Below are positions 38,101 through 51,500 of a DNA stretch of 64,000 nucleotides, piece after piece; position 1 is the first letter of the stretch; each line of letters opens with the position of its first letter. The stretch spans positions 39,458,294 to 39,522,293 of the forward strand of contig NC_053122.1 in assembly GCF_010015445.1 (NCBI RefSeq), read 5' to 3'. Source of the stretch: Perca fluviatilis (lineage: Eukaryota > Chordata > Actinopteri > Perciformes > Percidae). A program made the position numbers and the translations under genes. The notes beneath the pieces are model-generated. The model was not told where the DNA came from. It was given only the letters and a program-made list of their open reading frames with translations, and did not search any database.

Positions 38101-41100
38101 TTCTGCGAACAGAAACTGCTAAGTCCCTGATGCCAAGAGGCTTTTGAACCATAGACTCAATGAGTCGATTAACTCTTTTACTGACCCTGCCTGCTCGAGT
38201 CCTGACTACCTGCTCTGTGTCTGCTGAGTGTGACTGAGTGGAGAGTAAGTCTGAAGCAGGTTCTGCAACTAAACTGTCCAGATCAAAGTCTCTGCCTGCG
38301 TGGCTTTGGTCACATTGAGAGCCCTGGATGTGATCCGCAGACTGCTCTTTATAGTCCAACTCTGAAGCTTCCTGACTTGACTGGTCCAACAGCCCTTCAC
38401 TCAGTGTCTCCTGACTCTGTGTGTCCTCTGATCCATTCATTATCCATGCACTGGTTCTGCTTGCTGAATCCTCCTCCACTAACGAGTCCAATGAGTCATT
38501 TACACAAGGTCTTTCCTCTGACCCATCATCACACAATTCCTCTCCAGGTGTCCCCACAGGTAGGAAACTGATGTCCAAGAGGAGATTACGGTGCACTACT
38601 TTCGTGCTGCCTGTTCCATCCTCCAGCTTGTATGTATGTGTCTGCAAGTTTCGGTCTTTGACTGTGTACACTGTTGCATTCCATTTGTCAGCCAGCTTCT
38701 TCTTTCCTCTCTCCCTTTGTTTTACCACAAGTACTCTGTCTCCTATGTTCAGATGTGTGCCTTTCACCTTCCTGTTGTAGCCCTGTGCCTGTTTATCCTG
38801 TTCTCTGACAGCATGTGTTTGAGCAATCCTGGCTGCTTCATGAAGATGGGACATTAGTGTTTTCACATAGCTTTTGTAATCAACAACCACTGGATCATGC
38901 AACACTTGCTTGAACATCACGTCCACAGGGAGTCTTGGAATGCGACCGAACATAAGCTGGAACGGTGCGTATCCTGTGGTTTCATGTACTGTCGCATTAT
39001 AAGCAAATGTCAATGTCTGTATCTGCTGAGGCCACTTATGTTTCTCTTTAAGGGGAAGGGATCGCAGCATGCTTCCAAGCGTTCGATTAAACCTCTCAGT
39101 TCCTCCATTTCCCATGGGATGATATGCAGTAGTGTGGGATTTGGAGACACCGGAAAGCCTGAGCAGTTCTGCTATGAGCTCACTTTCAAAATTGGCTCCC
39201 TGATCAGAGTGGACACGTTCAGGAAACCCATACACACAGAAAACACAGTCCCACAACTTCTTGGCCACCTGTTTTGCAGTTTGATTGGTGCATGGGAAAG
39301 CATGAGCCAACTTGGTAAAATGGTCTGTCACCACAAGAACATCCACTGAGTGTTGCTTACTGTCCTCTGCACTCCAAAAGTCCAGGCACACTAGCTCCAT
39401 AGGAGCAGACGTTCTGATACTTTCAAGTGGGGCTCGAGCAGAGGGATCTGGTGTTTTAGCCAGGATGCACCTTTGACAGCACTTGACATACTCCTTCACG
39501 TCAAACTCCATCTTAGGCCAAAAGAACCGCTGCCGTGCTAGATGCAGGGTCCTTGCCTGCCCTTGATGTCCAGCAGCATCATGAATGCCTTGCAATGCTT
39601 TTTCTTTGAGGCTGTCAGGTAGAACATACTGGTGTCTCTTTTGTTTGCTGATGTGGTCCTTAGTAACCCGGTAGAGGACACCATTTTGAACTTTCAATCT
39701 CTCCCACTGTTTGATGAGCACCATCACTTTTGCGTCACATTTAGCTCTTTGCCCCCCGGAGGGGCGCCTTCCGCGTATGACAAATGGCATGATAACCGAG
39801 ATGGAGGGGTCTAGTTCCTGGCTGCGCTGGAGGTCCTCTAATGTGAACATAGGGAGGGTGTCTTGCCCTGGCGATGACAGATCCTGAACAGACTGAATTA
39901 ACTCCACAGCTCTTGTCTCAGCAGCAACTTCCCAATGGTCGTGAACCCCCATGAGAGCCTTAACAGACCCAACATCACAGTGGCACTTGAAGGAGTCAGA
40001 TTGCAGCTTCATTCCCTTATAGGTTGATTTCTTCACATGTTGACACTGAACCTTTAATCTGAAGGTATCTTGAATGCCATCATGACTCACACCCTCAGCC
40101 TCAGCAAGAAGGTTAGTGTACTGCTCTGTGATCACCCTGTGACTGATTGTTTTCGCAAAGGGGTCGCGGCTGAGTGCGTCTGCGACCACATTCTTGGTCC
40201 CAGGTATGTGTCTCAGGTCGAATGTGTAAGGGGCGAGTTTGGACACCCAGCGCTGCTCACAAGCATCGAGCTTAGGTTTCGTCATGATGTAAGTTAGAGG
40301 GTTGTTATCAGTCCATACTGTGAAAGAGTGACCTCTTAGCCAATGGCTGAATTTCTCACACACACTCCATTTCAGGGCCAGAAATTCTAGCCTATGAGCC
40401 GGATATTTCCTTTGAGAACTGCTCAGGGTTTTACTGGCAAAAGCGATAGGGCGTGCTTTGGTTTCACCAGCTGGTATTTGTGATAACACAGCTCCTAACC
40501 CATCCAGAGATGCATCGATGGACAGAAGGAGAGGCTGAGAAAAATCTGGGTGTGAAAGAACAACACAGTTCAAAAGACTATCTTTCAGGTTACTGAGAGC
40601 CACGTCACATTCATTTGTCCAATCAGAGGGTCTGAGCTTCCTGAATGAGCCACCGTTGGAACTTGTTCTGACTTTTCCACGTTTCTTTTGTCCAGCAGTG
40701 AGAGCAAACAATGACTTGGCTATCGAAGAACAGTTAGGAATGAAATGTTGGTAATAGAACACCATTCCCAGAAAGGATTTTATCCTCTTTACTGATGGTG
40801 TGCAGCCATCATCCTCCATCAGGTCTGCTTTTGACATTTTAGATATAACCTCAATTTTTGCCGGGTCCACAGCCACTCCATTGCCATCTATAATGTGACC
40901 AAGAAATTTGACTGAAGATCTCAACAAGTGGCATTTCTTAGGGCTCAGTTTGAGGTGGTGAAGCCTGAGCCGCTGGAAAACAACCTCAAGTCTCTCCAAA
41001 GCCTCTTCTTCAGTTGCAGCAAAGACCAGCAAATCATCAAGGTAACACAACAGACTGCTGAAGTTCAGATCACCAAATATGCTGAGCATCATTCTCATGA

Positions 41101-44100
41101 ATGAAGCAGGACTGTTGCACAGGCCCTGTGGCATCCTGTTGTACTCATACAGTCCGCAACTGGGGTCGTGAACGCTGTGTACTTCTTGTCATCCTCTGCC
41201 ATCGGTATGTTGTAGAAGCCAGAGGTCAAGTCCATGGTGCTGAAGTAGGTGTTTCCACCCAAGGCTGCTAGACAGTCTGACTGGTGTGGTAATGGGTGCG
41301 CATCCTTGAAAGTCCTTGCATTCAGCCACCTGAAGTCGGTGCAGAGCCTCAAACTGCCATCCTTTTTCCACACCAAAACCAGGGGAGAAGCATATTCACT
41401 CACTGATTTCCTTATTATCTCCTGTTCTTCCATTTCAGACAGAACCTGTCGCAATTTCTGATAATGGGCTGGTGGTACCCGCCGATAGGGAAGGCGGAAA
41501 GGTCTTTCATCAGTGAGTCGAATACGATGTACAAAGCCTTTCGCCTCACCACAGTCCAGTGCGTGTTTGGAGAAAATGTCATTGTACCTTTCAAGCAGAT
41601 CAACCAGCTTCTCTCTGCCCACTTGACCAGCATGGCACTGATCAACATCAATATCATTGAGCCCAACCTGTTGCAGTCGCTGTTTTAAGTCTGTGGATCT
41701 GGCAGTATCAGGCTTTGTCTTTGGTGTGTCTCTTTCAGGTTGGCTGGTGCCCTGGAAAACCTCAAAATCTTCCACAGCTACACAAGGAGACACATCTGCC
41801 AGTTTACTGTTTCTTTTCAATGTGATGGGTTTGTTTGACATGTTGGTGACTTTCATAGGAACCCATCTATCGCCCCATAAAGGTGTGATAACGCGCCCCA
41901 CCATGATATTACGAGGCATGGATCTGGACGTGGTGGGCTCAACTACCACTGTGCTGCCTGGTGACATGGGAACATTACTCGGCAATTTTCCCCAGACTAG
42001 ATGTTCTTGTCTTGCCAGCAGGGTGACAGACTGCTGGAGCTTAACAGTGCCGATTCTGTCTGGAAGCTCCTTGCCTCTCCACCTGGATGAATTTGCCATG
42101 AGGTCGAGAAATCGTTCACACTCAGGAAGAAGATTGCCACTGGACACAAGGCGCCAATAGTCACTGGTTATTTTGAGCTGGTGCATCAGAAATCTGATGA
42201 CATTGGTGCCGATGATCAGGTCATCACGTTGACCAGGCACCACAAGGACAGGCACGATGCAACGCTCTCCGTACAGTTCCATCTCCACTTCATACATGCA
42301 CTTGGGTCGGCTCAGTGACCCACCACAGCCTACCAACACCACCTCCTGAGTCAATGGAATGGGTTCTGGGAGCTCATTCAACATCTTTTGCTCTGCTTGC
42401 TCACTTAGCGTGCAGGCCATGGAACCAGAGTCAAGCATCCCCTGGACCTGGAAAACATTGTTTATGGTGACAGAGGTGTAAAAGAGTTCATCATAGGGTC
42501 CCACTCTCTGTGTGTTTTGCACTATTACTTTAGCACCAGTGGGAGCTGCTGCACATGCTCTTATGTAATGTTGCTCAATATCACTGTTGAGGGTCTCTTC
42601 CTTTGTGCCCACACATTCCCTCTCTAAATGCGGGCCAACTAGTTTAAGGTCTGGGGGCTTTGGGGAGGGGAGGTGCAGATCTGACCTTGGCCAGGCTGCC
42701 GCCTAGGACAGTTTCTCTTTATGTGATTTGGCTCGAAACATACCAGACATAGACGTTTCTGCCTGCAGTGTGCGAGAGTGGAGTGCTGCGATGACTGGCA
42801 GACCCTGCAAGACTTATGCTGTATCTGATCAGAGAAGGCAGGTTTTTGTGCAGAATGGTTGTTCTGTGATAGTGCACGATCAAAAAGGCTTACTAACACT
42901 TTCAGACAATCATCATTGCACGTAGGTCTGGTCACAGTGATGTCCTTCTGCACAGGTGACTCGTCAAGTGTAGGAGCCTGAGTGTGTACTGCTATTGGTC
43001 TGAGGCGCTTTGACTTGGAGAGCACTTCTTTCATTTCAATTTGGTAGCGATCAATATGCTCTTGAACCTCACTGGCTGCCCATTTATCTGGTGCTTTATA
43101 CTTGAAAACAGCGGCAAGTGTGGGATCTGGGCAGTGTTTAACAAACATCATAGCTACTTCCTGACAAGGATCTTCCATGCGCCGTCCCAACCTTTTCAAG
43201 CCCTCTTCTGCCGCATCAACCGCCTTGTTCAGCCTAACCCAGTACTCTACAGGGGACTCTCCTGTCACTGGGGCTGTGCTGTAGAAGTCAGCCATAGGCA
43301 TACAAGAATATGTGACCTCACTGAAATGTTGTCGGAGGATGTCATAGATGACTTTTGGTCTTTCTTGAGGCTTCATGGATGGGCTGCTTCTCAAAGTTAT
43401 CCTCACAATGTCTTTAGCCTTGCCCATTAATTTAGACATTATCTCAGAATGCTGTTCTTTCAGAGGTATGCCACGTTTCCTAAGATACACTTCCATTAAA
43501 TCTTCCCACTCACAGACTGTGTTCTTGTCAGACCCATCTCCCCTGAAGAGCGGGAGGCTCTTTCACATCTGACTGTAGGACGAAGCTTTGCACCGGTCAA
43601 GTTGAGGTAAGTGGAGTCACTGAATGGCTGGTCTGCACTGTTCTGAGCTTGCGCACCACTAACATTGTTCCCTTCACATTCACCTTTTAACTGATCTCTT
43701 ATAGTCTGTCCTACCTGCTGAGCGATATGTGTTATCAAACTATTTAAATCTGGATCATCAGTGGCTGGGAAATATGAGAGGGTATCCCCCTGACTATGGC
43801 TAGCTGCCTGACCAAGTATATGGGTGGAACTAAAAGCTGGTGAGTCTACATTACTTGCACCGAGGGATTATATCCCTCCCCAAAAAAAAAAAAAAAAAAA
43901 AATTCACTGCTAAGCCATTTACGCATTAGCTTATATTATAGTTTTATCTGCATACATCTTAGCTTCTACACACAATACAATATATTGAAATGGCAAGTAT
44001 TTACTCTTATGGACAGCTAAACAAAGAAGGTCAAAAGTGAACCACAGTTGCAACCATCTCATTAATCATAAATGGTTATGTTTAATTACCCACTCTTACA

Positions 44101-47100
44101 CCACTGAACCCTATACCTGCAAGATAAAACTTTTGTCAGTTTAGCACGCCTTTGATGAAAAATATAAAAATTTGCCTGGAGTGTTGAGACGAGTGGTCGT
44201 TGTTCAACAACACATTGCGGCAATTTTGAAACAGACTGGTAACAGTGCTGAGCCGGTCCGTAGTTGCCCACTGTAGCCGGTCTGGCCGGACACCTCCCTT
44301 TAATCTCAGTATGTGTAGTAATGGACGACAGACATCTTCTGCTTTGCCAGTTGGACAGGGGGTTTATTTTGTATACCTGTGTACAACACACATTTATCAG
44401 TACAGCAGCTCTGGTTTCCCCACACGCACCTTTCCTCATCACAGCGTACCGCTACTGAGGAACACGTGCAGTGTTCTTATTCAAATAATGTAACAAAATA
44501 CATTTCAATGTGATCGTATAGTCAAAATGTCATTATAGAATCAAAACAATTTCCCCACATACCAACTGCAATTTTTATATTTCATTAATAAATGTAAAAT
44601 ATAAAAATGAACAAACAAAAAAACTATATATATATAAAAATAACATTTTCATCACAAAACACAAGGGGAGTACTCACATACCTGTGTACAACACACATTT
44701 ATCAGTACAGCAGCTCTGGATTCCCACACGCACACCTTCAAATGACAGGGAGAAAAGAGCCAGCACATAAGAATCCACACGTGTGCTCTTCATTAAGCTA
44801 GCCTGAGAGAAGCGAGCTAGCATCTCACACAAAAAGTGCCGCACACAATAAAACTGTATGTACACATTCAAACAAATATCGCCATAACAAAGGACAAAGC
44901 TCGTGACAGTTAAAGTGTAGCAAGAACCTCTACTTAACGGTTTTAACATGTTTTAAGTCACTTTGAACCAAAGCGCTCCGATTGTCTTACCTCTCCTCAT
45001 CACAGCGTACCGCTACTGAGGAGAATAGCGCCGACAACACAGGAAGTGACATCACCAACAGGAAACTGGTCACACCGCCAGAATAAAATTAACAAAATAA
45101 AAACTCCCCAAAATAAATACACACAAAACCAGATTTATATGAAAATAAATAACAAAATATCAACGAACATGGATTTTTGGTGAAATATAACAGTTAGAAC
45201 ACATCGGTTACACTCACATCAGATGGATCTCCTGTTTTATAGACTGGGACAACTATGGCTGACTTCCAATCTTTCGGAAATTTCTGTTCTCTAATTGAAG
45301 CATTTATTAGGGCCCGAGCGCCGACAGCGGCGAAGGCCCTATTGAAACTGAAGGAATTATTATTAGGGCCCGAGCGCCGACAGCGGCGAAGGCCCTATTG
45401 AAACTGAAGGAATTATTCTTTCTTTCTTTCTTTCTTCTATTATTTTCCCGTCAAATGAATTGGCTTTTTGAGGGGCCTAATATATTCAAAAACTCACCAA
45501 ATTTGGCGGTTGCATCAAGTCTGGTGAAAATGTACGTATTTTAAGGGTTTCGGGAATAGGCGCACAAAAATGGCTCGCTAGCGCCCCCTAGAAAGTTAAG
45601 AAAATTGAGCCCCTGCAGTGCGTTTAACGTAGACTCACGAAACTTGGTACACATATGTAACATGTCAAGATGTACAAAAAACTTAATTAGAGCCATTCCC
45701 TAAACCCAACAGGAAGTCCGCCATTTTGATCTCAAAGTTCGAAATTAGTGCGATTTTGGCCATTTCCACATGTCGTACTTTAACGAACTCCTCCTAGAGA
45801 TTTCATCCGATCAACTTCAAACTCGGTCTGTGCCATTTTAAGATGTTAAAGATGAAAAGTTGTTAAAAGAAAAACTTTTCGTCATAGGGCGTGGCGGCCA
45901 TTTTGTGCGTTTCGCTGCCGAAACAGGAAGTGGGTGTAACTCGAGTGTACGTTGTCCGATTACCTCGAAACTTTTCAGGATTCATAAGAGTCCAACCCTG
46001 AGGACAAATAAAGGCCGATATTTACTTAAAGTCATAGCGCCCCCTAGTGGCAACAGGAAGTAGGCCTAAAAGTCAAGGTGCTATACTTTAACGAACTCCT
46101 CCTAGAGATTTCATCCGATGGACTTCAAACTTGGTCTGTACCATCCCAACACCTTAACGATGAAAAGTTATTAAAAGAAAAACTTTTCGTCAGACGGTGT
46201 GGGCGTGGCGTGGCAACCATTTTGAGTGTTTAGCGATGAACAAAGAAGTTGTTGTAACTTGAGTGCACGTTGTCGTATCTGCCCGAAATTTCTCACGATG
46301 GACAAGGGTCCAGGCCTGGGGACACCTGCAGGCCAAAATTGACTTTCGGTCATAGCGCCCCCCGCTGGCAAGAGGAAATGCGCCTTATATGACAAACATC
46401 ATCCGATTTGTATGAAACTCAGAATGTGTGGTCTACATGTGATACTGAGCCGGCCCCTATAATATGACCACGCCCACTTACTCAGGCCCCGCCCCCTTGC
46501 ATAACATTTGAACCGTTTAAGGTAGAGTCTTGTGTGAGGTGTCATTGAACTCAGCAGAGACTTCTTTCTTCAATGGTGATGGTTTGACCCACCCCTTATG
46601 TTGAAGCCACGCCCTTTTTAATAAATACTGACCCATCTAAGGTAGAGTCTTGTGTGAGGTATCATTGAACTCAGCAGAGACTTCCTTCTTCATTGGTGAT
46701 GGTTTGATCCGCCCCCTATGCATTAGCCACGCCCCTTTTCACAGCTAATGAACCATATGACGTAGAGTCTTGTGTGTGGTATCGTTGAACTCGGCGGGGA
46801 GTTCCCTTTTCATTGGTGACGATTTGCGGCGTCTGAGTGCCTCGTGAATGCACGGTCGCAAGGAGCGGAGTCCGCCAGTAACCCCGACGCGCGCCGAGGC
46901 GCGAGGGCCCGTCCATCGCTGAATGCAGAGAGCAGGCAGGCAGGCAGGAGAATGTTTAAGGTGGAAGGTTTATTCAAACCAAGAGTCCAAAAATCCAACA
47001 GAGAACTGACTAACAAAACAAAGGAAAACCAGAAACAGAACTACTGACCAAAACTCACGGACGAGGAGACAGAACTGAACACGGTTGGGAAACTGGAAAA

Positions 47101-48486
47101 CACACAAACAAACAATCATCTGACACTGGACAAGGGGAACACCAAGACTAAATACACAGACTAATGAGATAACACAAGACAGGTGACACAAGGGCTGGGA
47201 AACAGGTGAAACACATTAGGCAGGGCAGAGCAATCAACAAAAGGAGGGAAACACAAGACAGGAAGTAAATAGGACAAGACAAGACAGAAAACCAGAGACT
47301 TCAAAATAAAACAGGAAACAGAGCACAAAACAGACCACCAAAATAAGACAAGACACCAAAACCATAACAAGTATGAAAAGCACAGCTGAAATTGTTAACC
47401 TTAACGATGGCTCAATTCCATCAAGTGTCCCAGTAAGCTATTTCAGTGAGTCAGCATGCACAATACCAGGGCCTCTCCTAAGTGGAATGCAGCCATCATT
47501 AATGGTTTTGAATACACCTGTGCTTTTCCTACTATGACATGTCAACATGTCTGCCGTGAAAAATGTCTATTGACTTGTGTTCTTGTGTCCCTGTGAAACG
47601 TCATCTTGTGTTGCCAAAGTACTGTCCCAATACACAAGTTCGCATTTCACCATGAATAGTTAAGATTCCCGGAAATGTTCTTGACACACCCATTTTTTGT
47701 TGGTAACTTGTATGAACTTGGCAGCACCCGTATCCCAACATTCATTTCAGCATTCAACGAGGGTCGGGTTTCTGGTACATAGACAGACCAACAACGGGAC
47801 AATTTTAACAATTTTCGCCATCTTATTTATCATCAGATTTCGAATATAGGCACTCTTGCGAAAATTGTTGCCAAATTGACAATTTCTCAAATTGTTAACA
47901 GCGTTTTCTGTGCTTGTGAACTTGCGAGTTCATTCTTCCAACAACAACCAGCAAGAACCTTCTCCCCAAGAACACAAGTCCGTTCTTTGCATTCTTGAGA
48001 TTAAGAAACAGGCCCTGTCTCCCAGCCTTCCTTATGTACAGGGGCGGGGCCACACTGACAATCAGGAATCAGGAACACCTGATATGAACAGAGAGGAAGA
48101 AGAGAGCTTGGCGGGGAGCGCATAACAGATCAAACAATATTTTCTCATGACATTTGACAAAAAAATATATTTTGAATGAATGGTTGTGTGATGGGAGATC
48201 TTTACAATCCAAATGAATGGTACATTTTCAATGAAAGACTGGCTGTGTTACAAGGGTAATGAGTTTGGAGTTTTGTACTAAGAGTTGTGAAATTGTACCA
48301 CACAGTTGCGATAATAGTACCAAAGCGATACAAAATAAACTGTAACATGTTTGTCTATGTATGCACCATCACCAAGGCAAATTCCATGTAAGTGTAACTT
48401 ATTGTGGCAATAAACCCTTTTCTTATTCTGATTCTCACAAAGAAACCAAAAATGTTTCCCTTCTGAAATATAATTGGATTTTCTCT

Positions 48487-48533
<47 letters not shown>

Positions 48534-51500
48534 AGTCTGTCCTCTCCTCAGTGTCATGGCGGCTGGCAGACGGATATATTCAGTGCAGGTTAAGTAGACC
48601 AGTCAAACTGACTAATCAGAAAAGAGCCCTCTATGATCTGGACAAAGACTACTTTTTGTTTCTAGCCAACGGACATGCTCAGTACGGTAAGAGTATGCAA
48701 ACACACTTTACCTTGGAAACTGAACCCATTCACCCGTGCAGTCAAACTGTGTCTAAAGGGGCCAATTAATGTCCTTATCAATCTGTCGACGCTTTATTAT
48801 GTCACACGACAGTTTGATCTGAGAATGGTGTCAGGATGTGATTAACAGGAAATTATCAGCACATAAAGTACAGGCTTATCCACAGTTGGCTTTTTCTAAC
48901 ACTCAGTAGTTAATGGTTAATTGGCCTTTCAAGATTGAAGTGATTTATTAATGGATTACACAAATGCCCACTTGCTCACAAATTCTCACTAGAGAGAAAA
49001 TGTTATGAAGAAGCTGCAGTGTGAGTTTAATTATAAGTAGCACTTTATTTGAATTTTTAAAATTAATGAGCAATTACAATTACAAGAGTCCTATCTACAA
49101 ATCTACAAACACAAGTAAGCACTGAATTTATAAAAACTCAGGTTGGCTACATAAAATAACAAAGGCATAAAATAAATTACAAGAATACAGATAAAATGAG
49201 AATGTGTGGACTTATGATTGAGTAGTTATGAGAGATAGGAAGGCCAAACAAAATCAGATATGAATAGTTCAGATCCATACAGACAGTTAAGGTCCTAAGT
49301 CTCTTTTTTTAAAGATTATTTTTGGGGGCTTTATCCTTTATTTGATAGTGACAGTGAATTGACAGGAAAGGTGGAAGAGAGATGGGGGATGACACGTAGC
49401 AAAGGGCCGCAGGTCAGACTCGACCCGGGCCGCTGCAAAGGACTCAGCCTACATGGGGCGCACGCTCTTACTGGGTGAGCTAGAGGTCGCCCCATAATTT
49501 TTGACAGAATTTGACTGAAATGCAGTGTTGACACAACTATCCCATAGCTGTGCTCCCCTGTATCTAATAGAAAATTGACAAAGCCTAGTACGGAACATTG
49601 GAAGGTGTAAATATTTGGCATGTCTTGTATGTAATAATAATATAATATATATATATATATATATTATTTGAAAATAAAAACCCAAAAGGCACGTCTGTGT
49701 CCTTACTATGTAAAACTCATTTGATGGCTAAGGATTCATTTTACTGCTGTTTGTTCAAAGCGTGTGTCAACCAAGCTGGCTCTGTCAGCTATATCTGACT
49801 TCAAAAGGTCTGTGACTCATAGACTGACTGTTAATCAGTAACATTGAAAACTTTTATGTCCCACTTATGTTGAATGTACCAGGGGAAGTAGTTTGCTAGT
49901 AGTAGTTTATTAGTTTGCTGACATATATATAACTAAAATTGTATCTCTCCTCTAGGTAAAGTGTGGAAACATAGTCAGCAGCCATTAATCTCCAGCCACA
50001 GAAAACATATCACTGGACCACCAGAGATCCTCAGAGGCTCCCGGGCACCCATCATTATGAAAATGCATGGTTTGTTGAGTGCTTGATTTAAACATTTAGG
50101 TCACTGGGTGTCTGATGCAGTTAAACTAGCCCAAGGATATGTTTTCTAAGCTTAACATGTTTTCATTCCATTTCTTTTCTCTATGAGTTATTACAACATA
50201 TATAAAATATGTAAATGTAATCATAATCAAATTTCTTCATACACAGTCAATGATGCACACACGGCCAAGTGTCAGAAAATACATTATTAGATAATTAGAT
50301 ACTCAGCAAGAAAAGCAGGGCTTGACATTAGCACCTGCCTAAAAACGAGAAAAACGAGACAGTCAAACACATGAGACAGGTGCAGTTAAGCTGTCAAACA
50401 GCAAAACATTGTAATTTAAATCAGGAGAGACTTAATGAAACAGAGGTTTAAGAAAGGTAATATAATTTATTTAACATGCACGGACAAGATATATATATAT
50501 ATATATATAGAGTTGAATATTTTTTCCTTGACTAGTTAACATGTAAGCGGCAACCTGCAGCCACTAATTCACTTGTTGCAGTTACTTGGGCCAACATGTT
50601 AACTAGTGCACGCCATGCAAATGAAGTAGGTAAGATGGAACAAAACATTGAGTCCTGATTGTTTTGTATCTTTAATTTTAATTTTTTCGTGAAATTCCCC
50701 TCTCCGCTCCTCCTCATTAGCATTGTGTCATACAATGTAACCAACTAGTAGTAGTAGTAGCCTTTATTTGTCACATAGTCACAAGTACCAGCGAAATTAG
50801 CCATCAACCTGACCATACATATACAAACATACAATATGACAATGGGGTAGACAGGACAGGAAGACAGGGTATTAAGGAAAAAAAGAATACAGCACGACAT
50901 GAGGAGAGGGGAGGAGAAAAAGGCAACTCCCAGACTATGCCCCTGATAGGAGTACAGTGTGGGAAGGCGAGGGACGTGGGTGTGGGGGGTGATTGCATAT
51001 CTGTATATATGTAAGGGTTCGTGTGTGTGTAGGCCTGAGTAGTCAAACTACGTCTGGCCCCGTAATCTCGTTATCTCAGTCCGCAAGATTGTCATAGCGA
51101 TAACTAGTGTGCACTTTGGCTTTTACTAGTAGACATTTGTAATAGTTAACTAGTCAAGTCCAGAAACAACTAGTCCAACTAGTAAACTAGTAAGATTTTT
51201 GGCTTTTACTAGGTAAGTAGTGGAGGAACCTGACTTTTGATATCAAGGGTATGGGATTAATGCTCAAAGGGCTTGCCATGAAAGGAGCTTTACAACCTTA
51301 TCACTAGGGATGTAACAATGCATTGTGAATCGGTTAAACATTGATTTAACCCTTGTGTTGTCTTCCTGTCAACCTTGAAAAAAACACGTATTTTTTCGCC
51401 GTTTGTTTTTGCTTTTTCCATCGTTTTAAATTGTTAAATTTTTCTTCTACACATTTTCAGTTCTTATTTGTACGTCCTATATTTTCTGATATAAAACAAA

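Larger units (their letters stand above)
36791..45212 (-). mobile_element. Ty3/Gypsy LTR retrotransposon, with a suspect 5' side
   Basis: Two LTRs of 940 and 941 bp flank gag and pol on the minus strand. A 4-bp target duplication CTCA is at 36787-36790 and 45213-45216, and the LINE reading frame rejoins across it. The LTRs begin TGTAACC and end GGCTACA in element orientation. Internal parts: purine tract, gag with a CCHC knuckle, protease, reverse transcriptase, RNase H, integrase. The LTRs are nearly identical outside 44272-44450, so the insertion is young. No primer-binding site adjoins the 5' LTR; a second copy of LINE sequence is there instead. Coding breaks are described in the parts below. 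Confidence 0.92.
45306..46920 (+). repeat. GGGCCC-type teleost repeat, near full length
   Basis: Starts with two tandem copies (45309 and 45362) of a hairpin-forming word, GGGCCCGAGCGCCGACAGCG then GCGAAGGCCCTATTG, followed by (TTTC)n. Next come modules of about 308 bp (ACGAACTCCTCCTAGAGATT at 45783 and 46090), then a 120-bp tandem (46500-46840). The right end is near GCGAGGGCCCGTCCATCGCT (46905-46920). ORFs inside (45860-46395, 46716-47047) have no domain. Transposition class unknown to me. Confidence 0.7.

Noticed and set aside
41095..41134. Programmed frameshift between the two pol frames
   Set aside because: Programmed shifts in such elements lie between gag and pol, not within reverse transcriptase; a mutation or sequencing indel is simpler.
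38230..43572. Plus-strand ORFs across the Gypsy region (for example 38897-39349, 41657-42160)
   Set aside because: Shadows of the minus-strand gag-pol frames.
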